From positions 1 to 64,000 of the forward strand of contig NZ_JAJJOE010000004.1 in assembly GCF_020907405.1 (NCBI RefSeq): DNA of 64,000 nt, read 5' to 3'. The notes beneath the pieces are model-generated. The model was not told the DNA's origin. It was given only the letters and a program-made list of their open reading frames with translations, and searched no databases. Numbering within the stretch: the stretch's first letter is position 1; each line of letters begins with the position of its first letter. Shown one piece after another: positions 9,301-16,901 of this stretch. The DNA is from Arthrobacter sp. zg-Y769. Lineage in GTDB: Bacteria; Actinomycetota; Actinomycetes; Actinomycetales; Micrococcaceae. Both the position numbers and the translations under genes were made by a program.

Positions 9301-9385
9301 GCAACGAAATTTCCCGCTCGCAGAGCTCGCAGGAAATATTAGAGCCGCCTCCTCCGGACCCCTCAGGCCTGCCGGCCTGCTCCCG

Positions 9386-11035
9386 CTAGGAGACCGCAGG
9401 CTCGCCGCTGTCCAGCAGGCCGACAGCTTCCTCGCGCATGGCCACCTTCCGGATCTTGCCGGAGACAGTCATGGGGAAGCTCCCCCGGATCTGCACGTAC
9501 CGGGGAATCTTGTAGTAGGCCAGCCGGTCACGGCAGAACTCCGCAATGGCCGCCGCATCCGGTTCCGGTGCGCCGGGAACCGGAATGATGCACGCCATGA
9601 GCTCTTCCCCATAGCGCTCGTCCGGTACGCCGATGACCTGGACGTCCTGGATTGAGGGGTGCGTGTAGAGGAACTCCTCGATTTCCCGCGGATAAATGTT
9701 TTCCCCGCCGCGGATAACCATGTCCTTGATGCGTCCCTCCACGCTGACGTAACCCTCTTCGTCCATCCGGGCCAGATCCCCTGTATGCATCCAGCCCTCG
9801 GAGTCGACCGCCTGCGCGGTGGCCTCCGGCTGGTTCCAGTAGCCCGCCATCACGCTGTAGCCACGGGTGCACAGCTCGCCGATTTCACCGTAGGGCACCT
9901 GCTTCCCGGTCCCGGGATCCACCACCTGGGTTTCCAGGTGCGGCATGGTCCGTCCCACCGTGCGGGTGCGGCGCTCCAGGGAGTCACCGCGGCGGGTCAT
10001 GGTGGAAACCGGAGAGGTTTCAGTCATCCCGTAGCAAATAGCCACCTCGGCCATATTCATCTCGCCGATAACCCGTTTCATGATTTCCTCCGGGCAGGGT
10101 GAGCCTGCCATCACGCCGGTCCGCAGCGAGGAAAGGTCGTAGCGGTCAAAGTCCGGCAGCCCCAGTTCGGCAATAAACATGGTCGGCACCCCGTACAGGG
10201 ATGTGCCGCGGTGTGTTTCGACGGCGGCGAGCGCCCGGCCGGCGTCGAAGGTGCGGGACGGAATGATCGTCGCGGCACCGTGCGAGAGGGCGGCCAGGTT
10301 GCCGATCACCATTCCGAAGCAGTGGTAGAAGGGCACCGGAAGCACCACCCGGTCCGCGTCGGTGTAGCCTAGCAGCTCGCCGATGAAGTATCCGTTGTTC
10401 AGGATGTTCGAATGGGTCAGCGTTGCACCCTTGGGAAAGCCCGTGGTTCCGGAGGTGTACTGGATGTTGATGGGATCACCGGGCTGCAGCCCCGCCATCC
10501 GTTCGGCCAGTGCCTCCGCCCCCGGCCCGCCGGCGTCCCTTCCCTCCGCCTCCAGCGCGGCGAAGCTGCCGGCGCCGTCCCCGGACAGGAATACCAGCGT
10601 GTCCAGGCTGTCCCCGGTTTCGAGGGCGATTCGAGCCATGGCCTCGTAGTCGTTGCGCTGGTCGCTTGGAGCAGTGAGCAGCATCCGCATTCCACTCTGT
10701 TTCACCACGAAGTCCAGTTCAGCCTGCCGGTAGGCCGGGTTGACGTTCACCAGGATGGCACCGGTCTTCGCAGTGGCGTACTGCGCGATGGTCCATTCCG
10801 CGCAGTTGGGTGACCAGATGCCTACCCGGTCCCCGGACTGGATACCGCGCAGAAGCAGGCCGGCAGCAACGTCGCTGACCTGCCTGTCCAGTTCGGCGTA
10901 GGTCCAGGACCGATTGGCGGGGACATCGATAAGCGCCGGAGCGTTCGGGAAACGACGGACTGTCGACACAAAGTTATCCCCGATGGTTTCCTCCAACAGG
11001 GGACTCTGCGACGGGGAAGCGGCGTATGAAAACAA
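9386..11035 (-). CDS. AMP-binding acyl-CoA synthetase (fatty-acid-CoA ligase)
   Basis: A protein of about 549 aa of the ANL superfamily: it adenylates a carboxylate and transfers it to CoA. The P-loop-like motif is YTSGTTGFPKGATLTHSN, then YGMTETSP, the GYWNQPEAT...DGWMHTGDLA type hinge, GRIKDMVIRGGENIYPREIE, and the C-terminal lysine region SGKIRKVAM. I place the start at TTG (M-F-S-Y-A-A-S) because AAAGGAG stands 6 nt upstream. The long-chain or medium-chain substrate cannot be told from the sequence. It is monocistronic by layout. Confidence 0.88.
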   Translation of the reverse strand: MFSYAASPSQSPLLEETIGDNFVSTVRRFPNAPALIDVPANRSWTYAELDRQVSDVAAGLLLRGIQSGDRVGIWSPNCAEWTIAQYATAKTGAILVNVNPAYRQAELDFVVKQSGMRMLLTAPSDQRNDYEAMARIALETGDSLDTLVFLSGDGAGSFAALEAEGRDAGGPGAEALAERMAGLQPGDPINIQYTSGTTGFPKGATLTHSNILNNGYFIGELLGYTDADRVVLPVPFYHCFGMVIGNLAALSHGAATIIPSRTFDAGRALAAVETHRGTSLYGVPTMFIAELGLPDFDRYDLSSLRTGVMAGSPCPEEIMKRVIGEMNMAEVAICYGMTETSPVSTMTRRGDSLERRTRTVGRTMPHLETQVVDPGTGKQVPYGEIGELCTRGYSVMAGYWNQPEATAQAVDSEGWMHTGDLARMDEEGYVSVEGRIKDMVIRGGENIYPREIEEFLYTHPSIQDVQVIGVPDERYGEELMACIIPVPGAPEPDAAAIAEFCRDRLAYYKIPRYVQIRGSFPMTVSGKIRKVAMREEAVGLLDSGEPAVS

Positions 11036-11187
11036 GGCAGACTCCTTTGACTGCGGGACAGATGGCGGCAACGCTACCAACACTTTGGTTCCCTGCGAAG
11101 GCAACGCCCTCCACCGCGGTTTCCCGTGAAGTCCTCTGGTGGGGGAAGGACTGAAGAAACCAATACCCCGTCAATCTCCGCGCCACC

Positions 11188-11307
11188 ATGGTCCCGAACC
11201 CCGGCGAACACACGCGGGTGAAGCTGGCCCTGGACATCACCATCAGCGCCCTGCTTGCCGAACCGCTGAAGGTGGAACAGGTCTGGCCCACCGTCAGTGC
11301 GGCGTAA
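11188..11307 (+). pseudogene. Possible gene remnant (39 codons) of unknown origin
   Basis: A short plus-strand frame (M-V-P-N-P-G-E-H ... V-S-A-A, stop) sits between two minus-strand genes and overlaps the Amt gene's 3' end by 14 bp. Its composition (VKLALDITISALLAEPLKVEQ) looks like real protein rather than antisense noise, and the frame stays open only back to a TGA 36 bp upstream. It may be the 3' end of a decayed gene or a real small protein. No family is recognised. Confidence 0.2.
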
Positions 11308-12889
11308 TCGCCACCCGGTAGATGGATTCCGGTTCCGCACCGAAACGCTTCAGGACCGCCACCACCGCTTCCTCGTGCTCTTCATCCACGGCTGCCTGCA
11401 CCCGGAACCGCTCATCGAAGTCGATCAGCCGTTTTTCGCTGCGGAACGTATCGGTCCGGATCTTCCCGGTGTAGACAGCGGTGTCGGAGAGCTCCAAGGA
11501 GCGGGCGCCGGCCAGCAGCAGGGCGTCCCGCAGCCCGTCGATTCGTTCGGTATTGACCAGGGCGCTGACCAGGTGGCTGGGAGCGGCATGGCGGGGGTCC
11601 CCGGCCCGTGTACTGCCGTTTGCCGCAGCACGCCCTGCTGCCGTGGGGCGGGCACTGATACCTCTCAGCGAGTACCCGGAGGAGCCCTGCTGGACGCGGT
11701 CCAGGTTCTCCTGCTCCGGCCCCGGCTCCCGCAGCCCTACGGTCCGGGAAATGACGGCGGCAATAATCCAGCTCAGTACGAAGGAGAAAAGCACCACGCT
11801 GGCGATGGCCACGCTCTGGTGCCAGAGCAGCATCGGTCCCCCTCCGTAGAAGATGCCGTCATCACTGGCCGGGTTCACCGTGCTGTCCGCGAAGAAACCC
11901 AGCAGGAAAGACCCCAGCACACCGCCCACGAAATGAACGGCAATCACGTCCAGGGCGTCGTCGTAATGCAGGGCATGCTTGAGCCGGACGGCCAGTGCGC
12001 AGACGCACCCCGCGATTAGTCCGATCAGCAGGGCCGCACCGGTACCGACATAGCCGGCGCACGGCGTGATGGTGGCCAGCCCGGCCACCGCCCCCGACAC
12101 GGCTCCGACCAGGGTGCAGTGTCCGCTGCCGATCCGTTCCACCAGCAGCCAGGTGAGCATTGCGGCAGCCCCGGCCACGTGGGTGTTGATCAGTGCCTGC
12201 GCCGCGATGTCGTTTGCCTGCAGGCCGTCCCCTGCATTGAACCCGAACCACCCGAACCAGAGAATGCCTCCGCCCACCAGCATCAGCGGAAGGTTATTCG
12301 GTGAGGTCCGCAGGTTCGGCCAGCCGCGGCGCCGGCCCACCACCAGCAGCACCGCGATGGCAGCGGCCCCGGCGGAGGCATGGACCACCATGCCTCCGGC
12401 CCAGTCCTGGGCACCGAGCCGGAACAGCCATCCCTTCGGGTGCCAGAGCCAGCGGGCGACCTGTGGATACACCAGGACGGAGAACGCAGCCAGGAAAACC
12501 ACCCAGCCGGCGAAGCGGAGCCTGCCCGCCGTCGCGCCGGTCAGCAGGGCGGGAGTGATGACGGCAAACATCATCTGATAGGCCGCGAAGGCGAGCGCGG
12601 GAATGGTCACCCCGGCCGCGACGGTGTGGAACTGCGGAGTATCGAGGTCCAGGAGCGCGACGGCATCGAACTCACCGAACACGGAGTTGCCCCTGTTACT
12701 GAAGGCGAGGGTGTAGCCCACCAGGATCCAGGTCAGGGAAATGACTCCCAACGGGATGATGTTCTGCATCATCATGGTCAGGACGTTGCGCACCGGCACC
12801 ATCCCGCCGTAGAAGAGGGCGAGGCCCGGGACCATAAACAACACAAGCCCGGCACAGGTCAGCACCCAGGCGGTGTCCGCCGCGTTCAT
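11294..12889 (-). CDS. amt: Ammonium transporter fused to a degenerate C-terminal P-II domain
   Basis: A protein of 531 aa. Residues 1-385 form the eleven-helix Amt channel, with the twin-histidine pair preserved (H170 in GGMVVHASAG, H319 in IAVHFVGG) and FGWFGFNAG present. A Gly/Ala/Arg linker (about 386-438) leads to a 93-residue domain that follows the P-II fold (VSALVNTERIDGLRDAL...RFRVQAAVDEEHEEAVVAVLKRFG...IYRVAIT). The P-II signature RGAEY, which carries the modified tyrosine, is absent. So is the nucleotide-binding TGxxGDGKIF loop. The attached domain is therefore probably a fixed intramolecular gate or sensor rather than a uridylylated signal protein. No separate glnK or glnD is adjacent. 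A GGAG sequence precedes the ATG. Confidence 0.88.
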   Translation of the reverse strand: MNAADTAWVLTCAGLVLFMVPGLALFYGGMVPVRNVLTMMMQNIIPLGVISLTWILVGYTLAFSNRGNSVFGEFDAVALLDLDTPQFHTVAAGVTIPALAFAAYQMMFAVITPALLTGATAGRLRFAGWVVFLAAFSVLVYPQVARWLWHPKGWLFRLGAQDWAGGMVVHASAGAAAIAVLLVVGRRRGWPNLRTSPNNLPLMLVGGGILWFGWFGFNAGDGLQANDIAAQALINTHVAGAAAMLTWLLVERIGSGHCTLVGAVSGAVAGLATITPCAGYVGTGAALLIGLIAGCVCALAVRLKHALHYDDALDVIAVHFVGGVLGSFLLGFFADSTVNPASDDGIFYGGGPMLLWHQSVAIASVVLFSFVLSWIIAAVISRTVGLREPGPEQENLDRVQQGSSGYSLRGISARPTAAGRAAANGSTRAGDPRHAAPSHLVSALVNTERIDGLRDALLLAGARSLELSDTAVYTGKIRTDTFRSEKRLIDFDERFRVQAAVDEEHEEAVVAVLKRFGAEPESIYRVAITPH

Positions 12890-13093
12890 GCCAGGCTCCG
12901 CGGGAGGAGGAATGTGCTGAATGTTCCGGCGCTGATGGTTCCGCTGCTACCGCACATGTCGTCCCGCTTCCAACTCGCTTATCAGCCGTGCGCGATCGGG
13001 TGGCGGGGCCCGGAGATCCGGTGCCGGGGCCCCGGACCAATCGAGTTTACCGCCGGACGGCGAGGCACCAGAAGAGTGCGGGGCACACAGAGA

Positions 13094-13130
13094 AGCCGGC
13101 AGGACCGATTCTGCTTCGGTCCCGCCGGCT
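13094..13130 (-). terminator. Strong hairpin downstream of fdhA
   Basis: AGCCGGC-GGACCG (13094-13107) pairs with CGGTCC-GCCGGCT (13117-13130) with one unpaired or mismatched position and a 9-nt loop. It lies 45 nt beyond the stop of the formaldehyde dehydrogenase gene on the minus strand, a typical terminator place. The U-tract is poor (CTTCTCTGTG). Confidence 0.6.
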
Positions 13131-13174
13131 GTGCTGCTGATCATCCGTCCTCCTGCGGGAGGACCACGGGCAGG

Positions 13175-14395
13175 CTAGTGCGAACCCACCATCCCGTTCG
13201 GGTCAATGACGTACTTCTTAGCCACGCCCGAATCGAACTCGCGGTAGGCCTCCGGTGCCTGGTCCAGGCTGATCGGAGTGGCGCTGACAGCCTTGGCAAT
13301 CTGCACCTTGTCATGCAGGATCGCCATCATCAGTTCACGGTTGTACTTCATCACCGGACATTGGCCGGTGGTGAAGGACAGCGACTTGGCCCAGCCGGTA
13401 CCCAGATTCAGGCTCAGTGACCCCCGCTGTGCGGCCTCGTCCACGCCGCCCGGATCGCCGGTGACGTACAGTCCCGGGATGCCCAGTGCCCCGCCGGCAG
13501 CCGTGACGTCCATCAGCGAGTTCAGCACAGTGGCCGGCGCTTCGCTGCTGGAACCTGCACCGTGACCGCGGGCCTCGAATCCCACGGCGTCGACGCCGCA
13601 GTCCACCTCCGGCACGCCCAGGATCATCTCGATCTGGTCCCGCGGGTCGGCCAGCGACACGTCCACGGTCTCGCAGCCGAAGCTGCGGGCCTGGGCCAGT
13701 CGCTCCTCGTTCAGGTCACCCACAATCACAACGGCGGCGCCCAGCAATTGTGCCGAGACCGCTGCGGCCAGGCCGACGGGCCCTGCCCCGGCGATGTAGA
13801 CAGTGGAGCCAACCCCCACCCCGGCGGTGACAGCGCCGTGATAGCCGGTGGGGAAGATATCCGACAGCATGGTGAGATCCAGGATCTTCTCCATGGCCTG
13901 GTCCTTGTCCGGGAACCGCAGCAGGTTCCAGTCTGCGTAGGGCACCATGGCGTATTCGGCCTGGCCGCCCACCCAGCCGCCCATGTCCACGTATCCATAG
14001 GCAGCGCCGGGACGGGCAGGGTTTACGTTCAGGCAGATACCGGTTTTGCGTTCCTTGCAGTTGCGGCAGCGTCCGCAGGAAATATTGAACGGCACGGAGA
14101 CCAGGTCCCCCACCTTGATGAACTCCACGTCCGATCCGGTTTCCACCACTTCCCCGGTAATTTCATGGCCCAGGATCAGGTTGGGCGGCGCCGTCGTCCG
14201 CCCGCGGACCATGTGCTGGTCCGATCCGCAGATGTTGGTGGTGACCACCTTCAGGATCGCTCCGTGCGGAAGTTGGCGCCCGATGTTGGCCGGGTTCACG
14301 CCCGGCCCGTCCTTCAGTTCGAAGCTGGGGTAGTCGATGTCCTGGACTTCCACTACGCCCGGTTCCAGATAGGCAATTCCTCGGTTGGAACTCAT
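13175..14395 (-). CDS. fdhA: Glutathione-independent formaldehyde dehydrogenase (Zn, NAD)
   Basis: A zinc-dependent medium-chain dehydrogenase of about 406 aa that oxidises formaldehyde without free glutathione. It shows NICGSDQHMVRG (catalytic zinc Cys), LGHEITGEVVE, the structural zinc cluster CGRCRNCKERKTGIC, and the NAD-binding motif GAGPVGLAAA. The family-specific insert NVNPARPGAAYGYVDMGGWVGGQ is present. GAGGAAG stands right before the chosen ATG (M-S-S-N-R-G). It appears monocistronic, with hairpins on both sides. Its role is detoxification of formaldehyde from demethylation of methylated compounds. Confidence 0.92.
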   Translation of the reverse strand: MSSNRGIAYLEPGVVEVQDIDYPSFELKDGPGVNPANIGRQLPHGAILKVVTTNICGSDQHMVRGRTTAPPNLILGHEITGEVVETGSDVEFIKVGDLVSVPFNISCGRCRNCKERKTGICLNVNPARPGAAYGYVDMGGWVGGQAEYAMVPYADWNLLRFPDKDQAMEKILDLTMLSDIFPTGYHGAVTAGVGVGSTVYIAGAGPVGLAAAVSAQLLGAAVVIVGDLNEERLAQARSFGCETVDVSLADPRDQIEMILGVPEVDCGVDAVGFEARGHGAGSSSEAPATVLNSLMDVTAAGGALGIPGLYVTGDPGGVDEAAQRGSLSLNLGTGWAKSLSFTTGQCPVMKYNRELMMAILHDKVQIAKAVSATPISLDQAPEAYREFDSGVAKKYVIDPNGMVGSH

Positions 14396-14574
14396 GTCTT
14401 CCTCGCTGTCTTCTCGTCGTCGTTGACGTCCGCGCCGCATGCTCCCCCTGCATGCTTGCCCGTAGGTGCTCCCCCGTGCGGTTCGCCCTGTGGAAGCGAG
14501 GTTACAACGGGCGCTGTGGAGACGGTAGACAGTAGCGGACCGGATTTCAACGAGAGGTCCAGCGGTTAACGCAG

Positions 14575-14606
14575 TCAGGGAGGCGTCCTCTCGGACGCCT
14601 CCCTGA
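14575..14606 (-). terminator. trxA terminator hairpin (perfect 14-bp stem)
   Basis: TCAGGGAGGCGTCC (14575-14588), a TCTC loop, and GGACGCCTCCCTGA (14593-14606) form a perfect stem 15 nt past the thioredoxin stop. This should end trxA transcription on the minus strand. Confidence 0.8.
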
Positions 14607-14620
14607 CGGAATCGGTGGGG

Positions 14621-15022
14621 CTAGGCCTGCTTGGCCTGGCCGTTGGAACCTGCTGCTGCCTCGCGCTCCTGCGCGGCGATCTGCTCGTGCACGGCCTTCA
14701 TGTCCAGGCCCTTCACTGCTTCGACCAGTTCGCTGAACTGGCTGGCGTTGAGGGCACCGGGCTGGGAGAACACCAGCACCTTTTCGCGGAAAGCCATGAG
14801 GGTGGGGATGGAGGTGATGCCGGCGGCAGCTGCCAGGCCCTGCTCGGCCTCGGTGTCCACCTTGGCAAAGGTAATGTCGTCGTGCTGCTGCGAAACGGAG
14901 TCATACACGGGTGCAAACTGCTTGCAGGGACCGCACCAGTCCGCCCAGAAGTCCACGAAGACTATGTCATTTTCCTCGATGGTCTCGGGGAACGTTGCTT
15001 CGGTGATGTCAATAGTAGCCAT
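14621..15022 (-). CDS. trxA: Thioredoxin
   Basis: A protein of 133 aa: a standard thioredoxin fold with the redox motif WCGPC (C30/C33) and the cis-proline SIPTLM. It reduces protein disulfides in the cytoplasm using thioredoxin reductase. The family is usually about 105-110 aa; here a charged Ala/Glu/Gln tail of about 25 residues (EQIAAQEREAAAGSNG) extends it. It is followed by a perfect terminator and preceded by a MarR gene on the same strand 62 bp away, so co-transcription is possible. Confidence 0.95.
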   Translation of the reverse strand: MATIDITEATFPETIEENDIVFVDFWADWCGPCKQFAPVYDSVSQQHDDITFAKVDTEAEQGLAAAAGITSIPTLMAFREKVLVFSQPGALNASQFSELVEAVKGLDMKAVHEQIAAQEREAAAGSNGQAKQA

Positions 15023-15084
15023 AGGTCAACGCTAACCGGGCCTGCCGGCATTGTCTGTAGCTGTTCGCTGACCGGTGAAGCCCC

Positions 15085-15522
15085 TCAGGCGCCGGGCAGT
15101 TTCGTGAGCCGGCGGATGACGGGCAGTGCCGCCGACAATGCAGCCCGCTCCTCGCTGCTCAACTGCTCCAGCAGGGCCGCCATCAGTGCGGTCCTGCTGT
15201 CGTTGGCTTCCTCAAGCGATGTGGACCCCTGCGGCGTGAGGGTCACCCGGACACCGCGGGAATCATGGGGATCCGGGCTCCGCTTCAGCAGGCCTGCCCC
15301 TTCGAGCCGGATGATCTGCTCGGTGGCGCTGGGGACCTTCACCCCGAGGTTGCGTGCAATCTCGCTTACGCGCATCCCCTCACCGGCAGCCATCTTCATG
15401 ATGCTGACCTGCGTGGCGCTGAGGTTGGTATCCGCGTCCATGTTGCGGGCAATGTACAGGGCCAGCCGGAGGGACTCTCGGAATTCCTCGGCGAGGTCGT
15501 CCAGGGCGGGATCGCTACTCAT
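15085..15522 (-). CDS. MarR-family transcriptional regulator
   Basis: A protein of 145 aa with the MarR winged helix: the recognition region MRVSEIARNLGVKVPSATEQIIRLEGAGLLKRSPDPHDSRGVRVTLT ends in the DxRxxxVxLT wing. These proteins act as dimers that bind palindromes and release on small ligands or oxidation. The start codon sits inside a palindrome (15521-15540), which suggests autorepression. The nearest downstream gene is trxA, so a redox-related regulon is possible but unproven. Confidence 0.88.
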   Translation of the reverse strand: MSSDPALDDLAEEFRESLRLALYIARNMDADTNLSATQVSIMKMAAGEGMRVSEIARNLGVKVPSATEQIIRLEGAGLLKRSPDPHDSRGVRVTLTPQGSTSLEEANDSRTALMAALLEQLSSEERAALSAALPVIRRLTKLPGA

Positions 15523-15540
15523 ATTTAGGGAGCCTAATAT
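15521..15540 (-). promoter_or_regulatory. Palindromic operator at the MarR gene start
   Basis: ATATTTAGG (15521-15529), a GAG spacer, and CCTAATAT (15533-15540) form an AT-rich inverted repeat (TTAGG/CCTAA core) in an otherwise GC-rich region. It overlaps the MarR start codon. MarR proteins typically bind such sites of about 20 bp; autoregulation is inferred. Confidence 0.6.
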
Positions 15541-15575
15541 CTAGTGGTCCGGAGCGCAAGGGTCCGGAGCCGGAA

Positions 15576-15607
15576 AAACCCGCCCTCACCTAGGTGAGGA
15601 CGGGTTT
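15576..15607 (-). terminator. tRNA-Tyr terminator
   Basis: AAACCCGCCCTCACC (15576-15590) pairs with GGTGAGGACGGGTTT (15593-15607) with one mismatch. On the minus strand the stem is followed by TT, just 3' of the tRNA gene. Confidence 0.75.
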
Positions 15608-15612
15608 GTCGG

Positions 15613-15694
15613 TGGCAGATACTGGATTCGAACCAGTGAAGGCGTTGCCAGCTGATTTACAGTCAGCCCCCTTTGGCCGCTCGGGTAATCTGCC
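15613..15694 (-). tRNA. tRNA-Tyr (anticodon GUA)
   Basis: Read on the minus strand, the acceptor arm GGCAGAT pairs with ATCTGCC. The anticodon arm CTGACTGTAAATCAG carries GTA. A long variable arm follows, and the T arm is CACTGGTTCGAATCCAGT. The 82-nt length fits a class II tRNA-Tyr. The discriminator is A; CC but no full CCA is encoded after it. A hairpin terminator follows directly. Confidence 0.97.
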
Positions 15695-15821
15695 GAGCGT
15701 CTTCAAGTGAAGACGTTGTCCGCAGCAGCTGCGGACAAGACAACTTTACCGAAGATTTTCCAAAGTTACGAATCGGGCCTCAAACAGGGTCCGGCAGGAC
15801 CCTTTTCGGCCCTCACCGCCG

Positions 15822-16199
15822 CTACAGTCCCCGCACAATCCGACCTTCCAGCTGTGCATAGAACCGATCCGCCTGGGCCTGTGTCACCGAGCCCCAGGCG
15901 ACGGCGTTCCCCAGGTCGCTGCGGATCCCGGCGAGCCGTTCGCGTGCGTCCTTGTCGACGTCGGCGGCCGGTGCCTTGCACTCGGCCGGGGATGAAACCG
16001 GAGACGAAACCGGGGACGACACCGGGGACGACACGGGGCAGATAGCTGCCCGGGCCGGCGCGGCACCAATAACGCCGAGCCCGGCAGCGGAAGCCGCTGC
16101 AAGGATGGAACCGGCCGCAGCGGTACGGAGGCGCAGAACTGCGGGACGGCGGGAGGACGGGCGGGACGGGCGCGAAGCGGCACCGGAATTGTTTTCCAC
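15822..16199 (-). CDS. Small secreted protein with PVSS repeats
   Basis: A protein of 125 aa (GTG start). A basic, Arg-rich N-terminus leads into a hydrophobic Ala/Gly stretch ending in APARA, a good Sec signal peptide (about residues 30-50). The mature part starts with four PVSS repeats coded by 12-bp tandem DNA units near 15988-16036, then has a charged C-terminal domain (KDARERLAGIRSDLGNAVAWGSVTQAQADRFYAQLEGRI). The two cysteines lie in the repeat-flanking region. The family is not recognised. Confidence 0.55.
   Translation of the reverse strand: MENNSGAASRPSRPSSRRPAVLRLRTAAAGSILAAASAAGLGVIGAAPARAAICPVSSPVSSPVSSPVSSPAECKAPAADVDKDARERLAGIRSDLGNAVAWGSVTQAQADRFYAQLEGRIVRGL
15988..16036. repeat. 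12-bp tandem repeat encoding PVSS units
   Basis: Four near-identical 12-bp units (plus-strand form GGGGACGACACC with small variants) encode the PVSS repeats of the small secreted protein in frame. Copy number could vary by slippage without shifting the frame. Confidence 0.7.
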
Positions 16200-16333
16200 C
16201 CCCTCACCCTTCCCCGCCTCAATGGGACAACGCCGGGGGTTTGCTGTGTGGCTGCTGGGAGCGGGGCGCCATCCGGGCGCGGACCTACTACGCTAAGTAG
16301 CAGGAAAAGTCACCAACTTAGAGGAGTCCCGAA

Positions 16334-16825
16334 ATGGCCAGCGAGTCCACGTTCGACGTCGTCAGCAAGATCGATAAGCAGGAAGTGGCCAACGCGCTGA
16401 ACCAGGCGCAGAAGGAAATCGTCCAGCGTTACGACTTCAAGGGCGTCGGCGCGGAGGTGGACTTCAGCGGCGAGAAGATCCTAATGAAGGCCAACTCCGA
16501 GGACCGGGTGAAGGCAGTACTGGATGTCCTGCAGTCCAAGCTGGTCAAGCGCGGCATCTCCCTGAAGTCCCTGGATGCCGGGGAGCCGTTCGCTTCGGGC
16601 AAGGAATACCGGATCGAAGCCTCCATGAAGGAGGGCATCGCCCAGGACCAGGCGAAGAAGATCAACAAGCTGATCCGCGACGAAGGCCCCAAGGGCGTCA
16701 AGTCCCAGATCCAGGGCGACGAGCTGCGGGTCAGCTCCAAGTCCCGCGACGATCTCCAGGCCACCATGGCCTTGCTCAAGGGCGCGGACCTCGAGGTTGA
16801 CCTGCAGTTCATCAACTTCCGCTAA
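16334..16825 (+). CDS. yajQ: YajQ-family nucleotide-binding protein (DUF520)
   Basis: A protein of 163 aa, full length for the YajQ/DUF520 family. It starts [15 protein letters not shown] and has the IVQRYDFKG motif, [35 protein letters not shown] and the closing LQFINFR. Members bind nucleotides; some bind cyclic di-GMP, which need not hold here. GAGGAG precedes the ATG. It is a single gene with a strong terminator after it. Confidence 0.95.
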   Translation: MASESTFDVVSKIDKQEVANALNQAQKEIVQRYDFKGVGAEVDFSGEKILMKANSEDRVKAVLDVLQSKLVKRGISLKSLDAGEPFASGKEYRIEASMKEGIAQDQAKKINKLIRDEGPKGVKSQIQGDELRVSSKSRDDLQATMALLKGADLEVDLQFINFR

Positions 16826-16845
16826 GCCACGGCAGAGCACTTACG

Positions 16846-16886
16846 ACGGCGCCTCCCCGCAGCGGGGACGGCGCCGTTGGTGTTTT
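16846..16886 (+). terminator. yajQ terminator
   Basis: ACGGCGCC-TCCCC (from 16846) pairs with GGGGA-CGGCGCCGT (to 16877) with a one-base bulge, followed by TTGGTGTTTT. It lies between the convergent yajQ and phosphatase genes and may serve both. Confidence 0.75.
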
Positions 16887-16901
16887 ACTGCAGCACGTCG
16901 C

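Noticed and set aside
15613-15694. Integration site with a mobile element at tRNA-Tyr
   Set aside because: No integrase, no repeated tRNA 3' end and no foreign-looking block were seen on either side.
16334-16825. c-di-GMP signalling assigned to YajQ
   Set aside because: The sequence supports only the family; no cyclic-di-GMP genes are nearby, so the ligand is left open.
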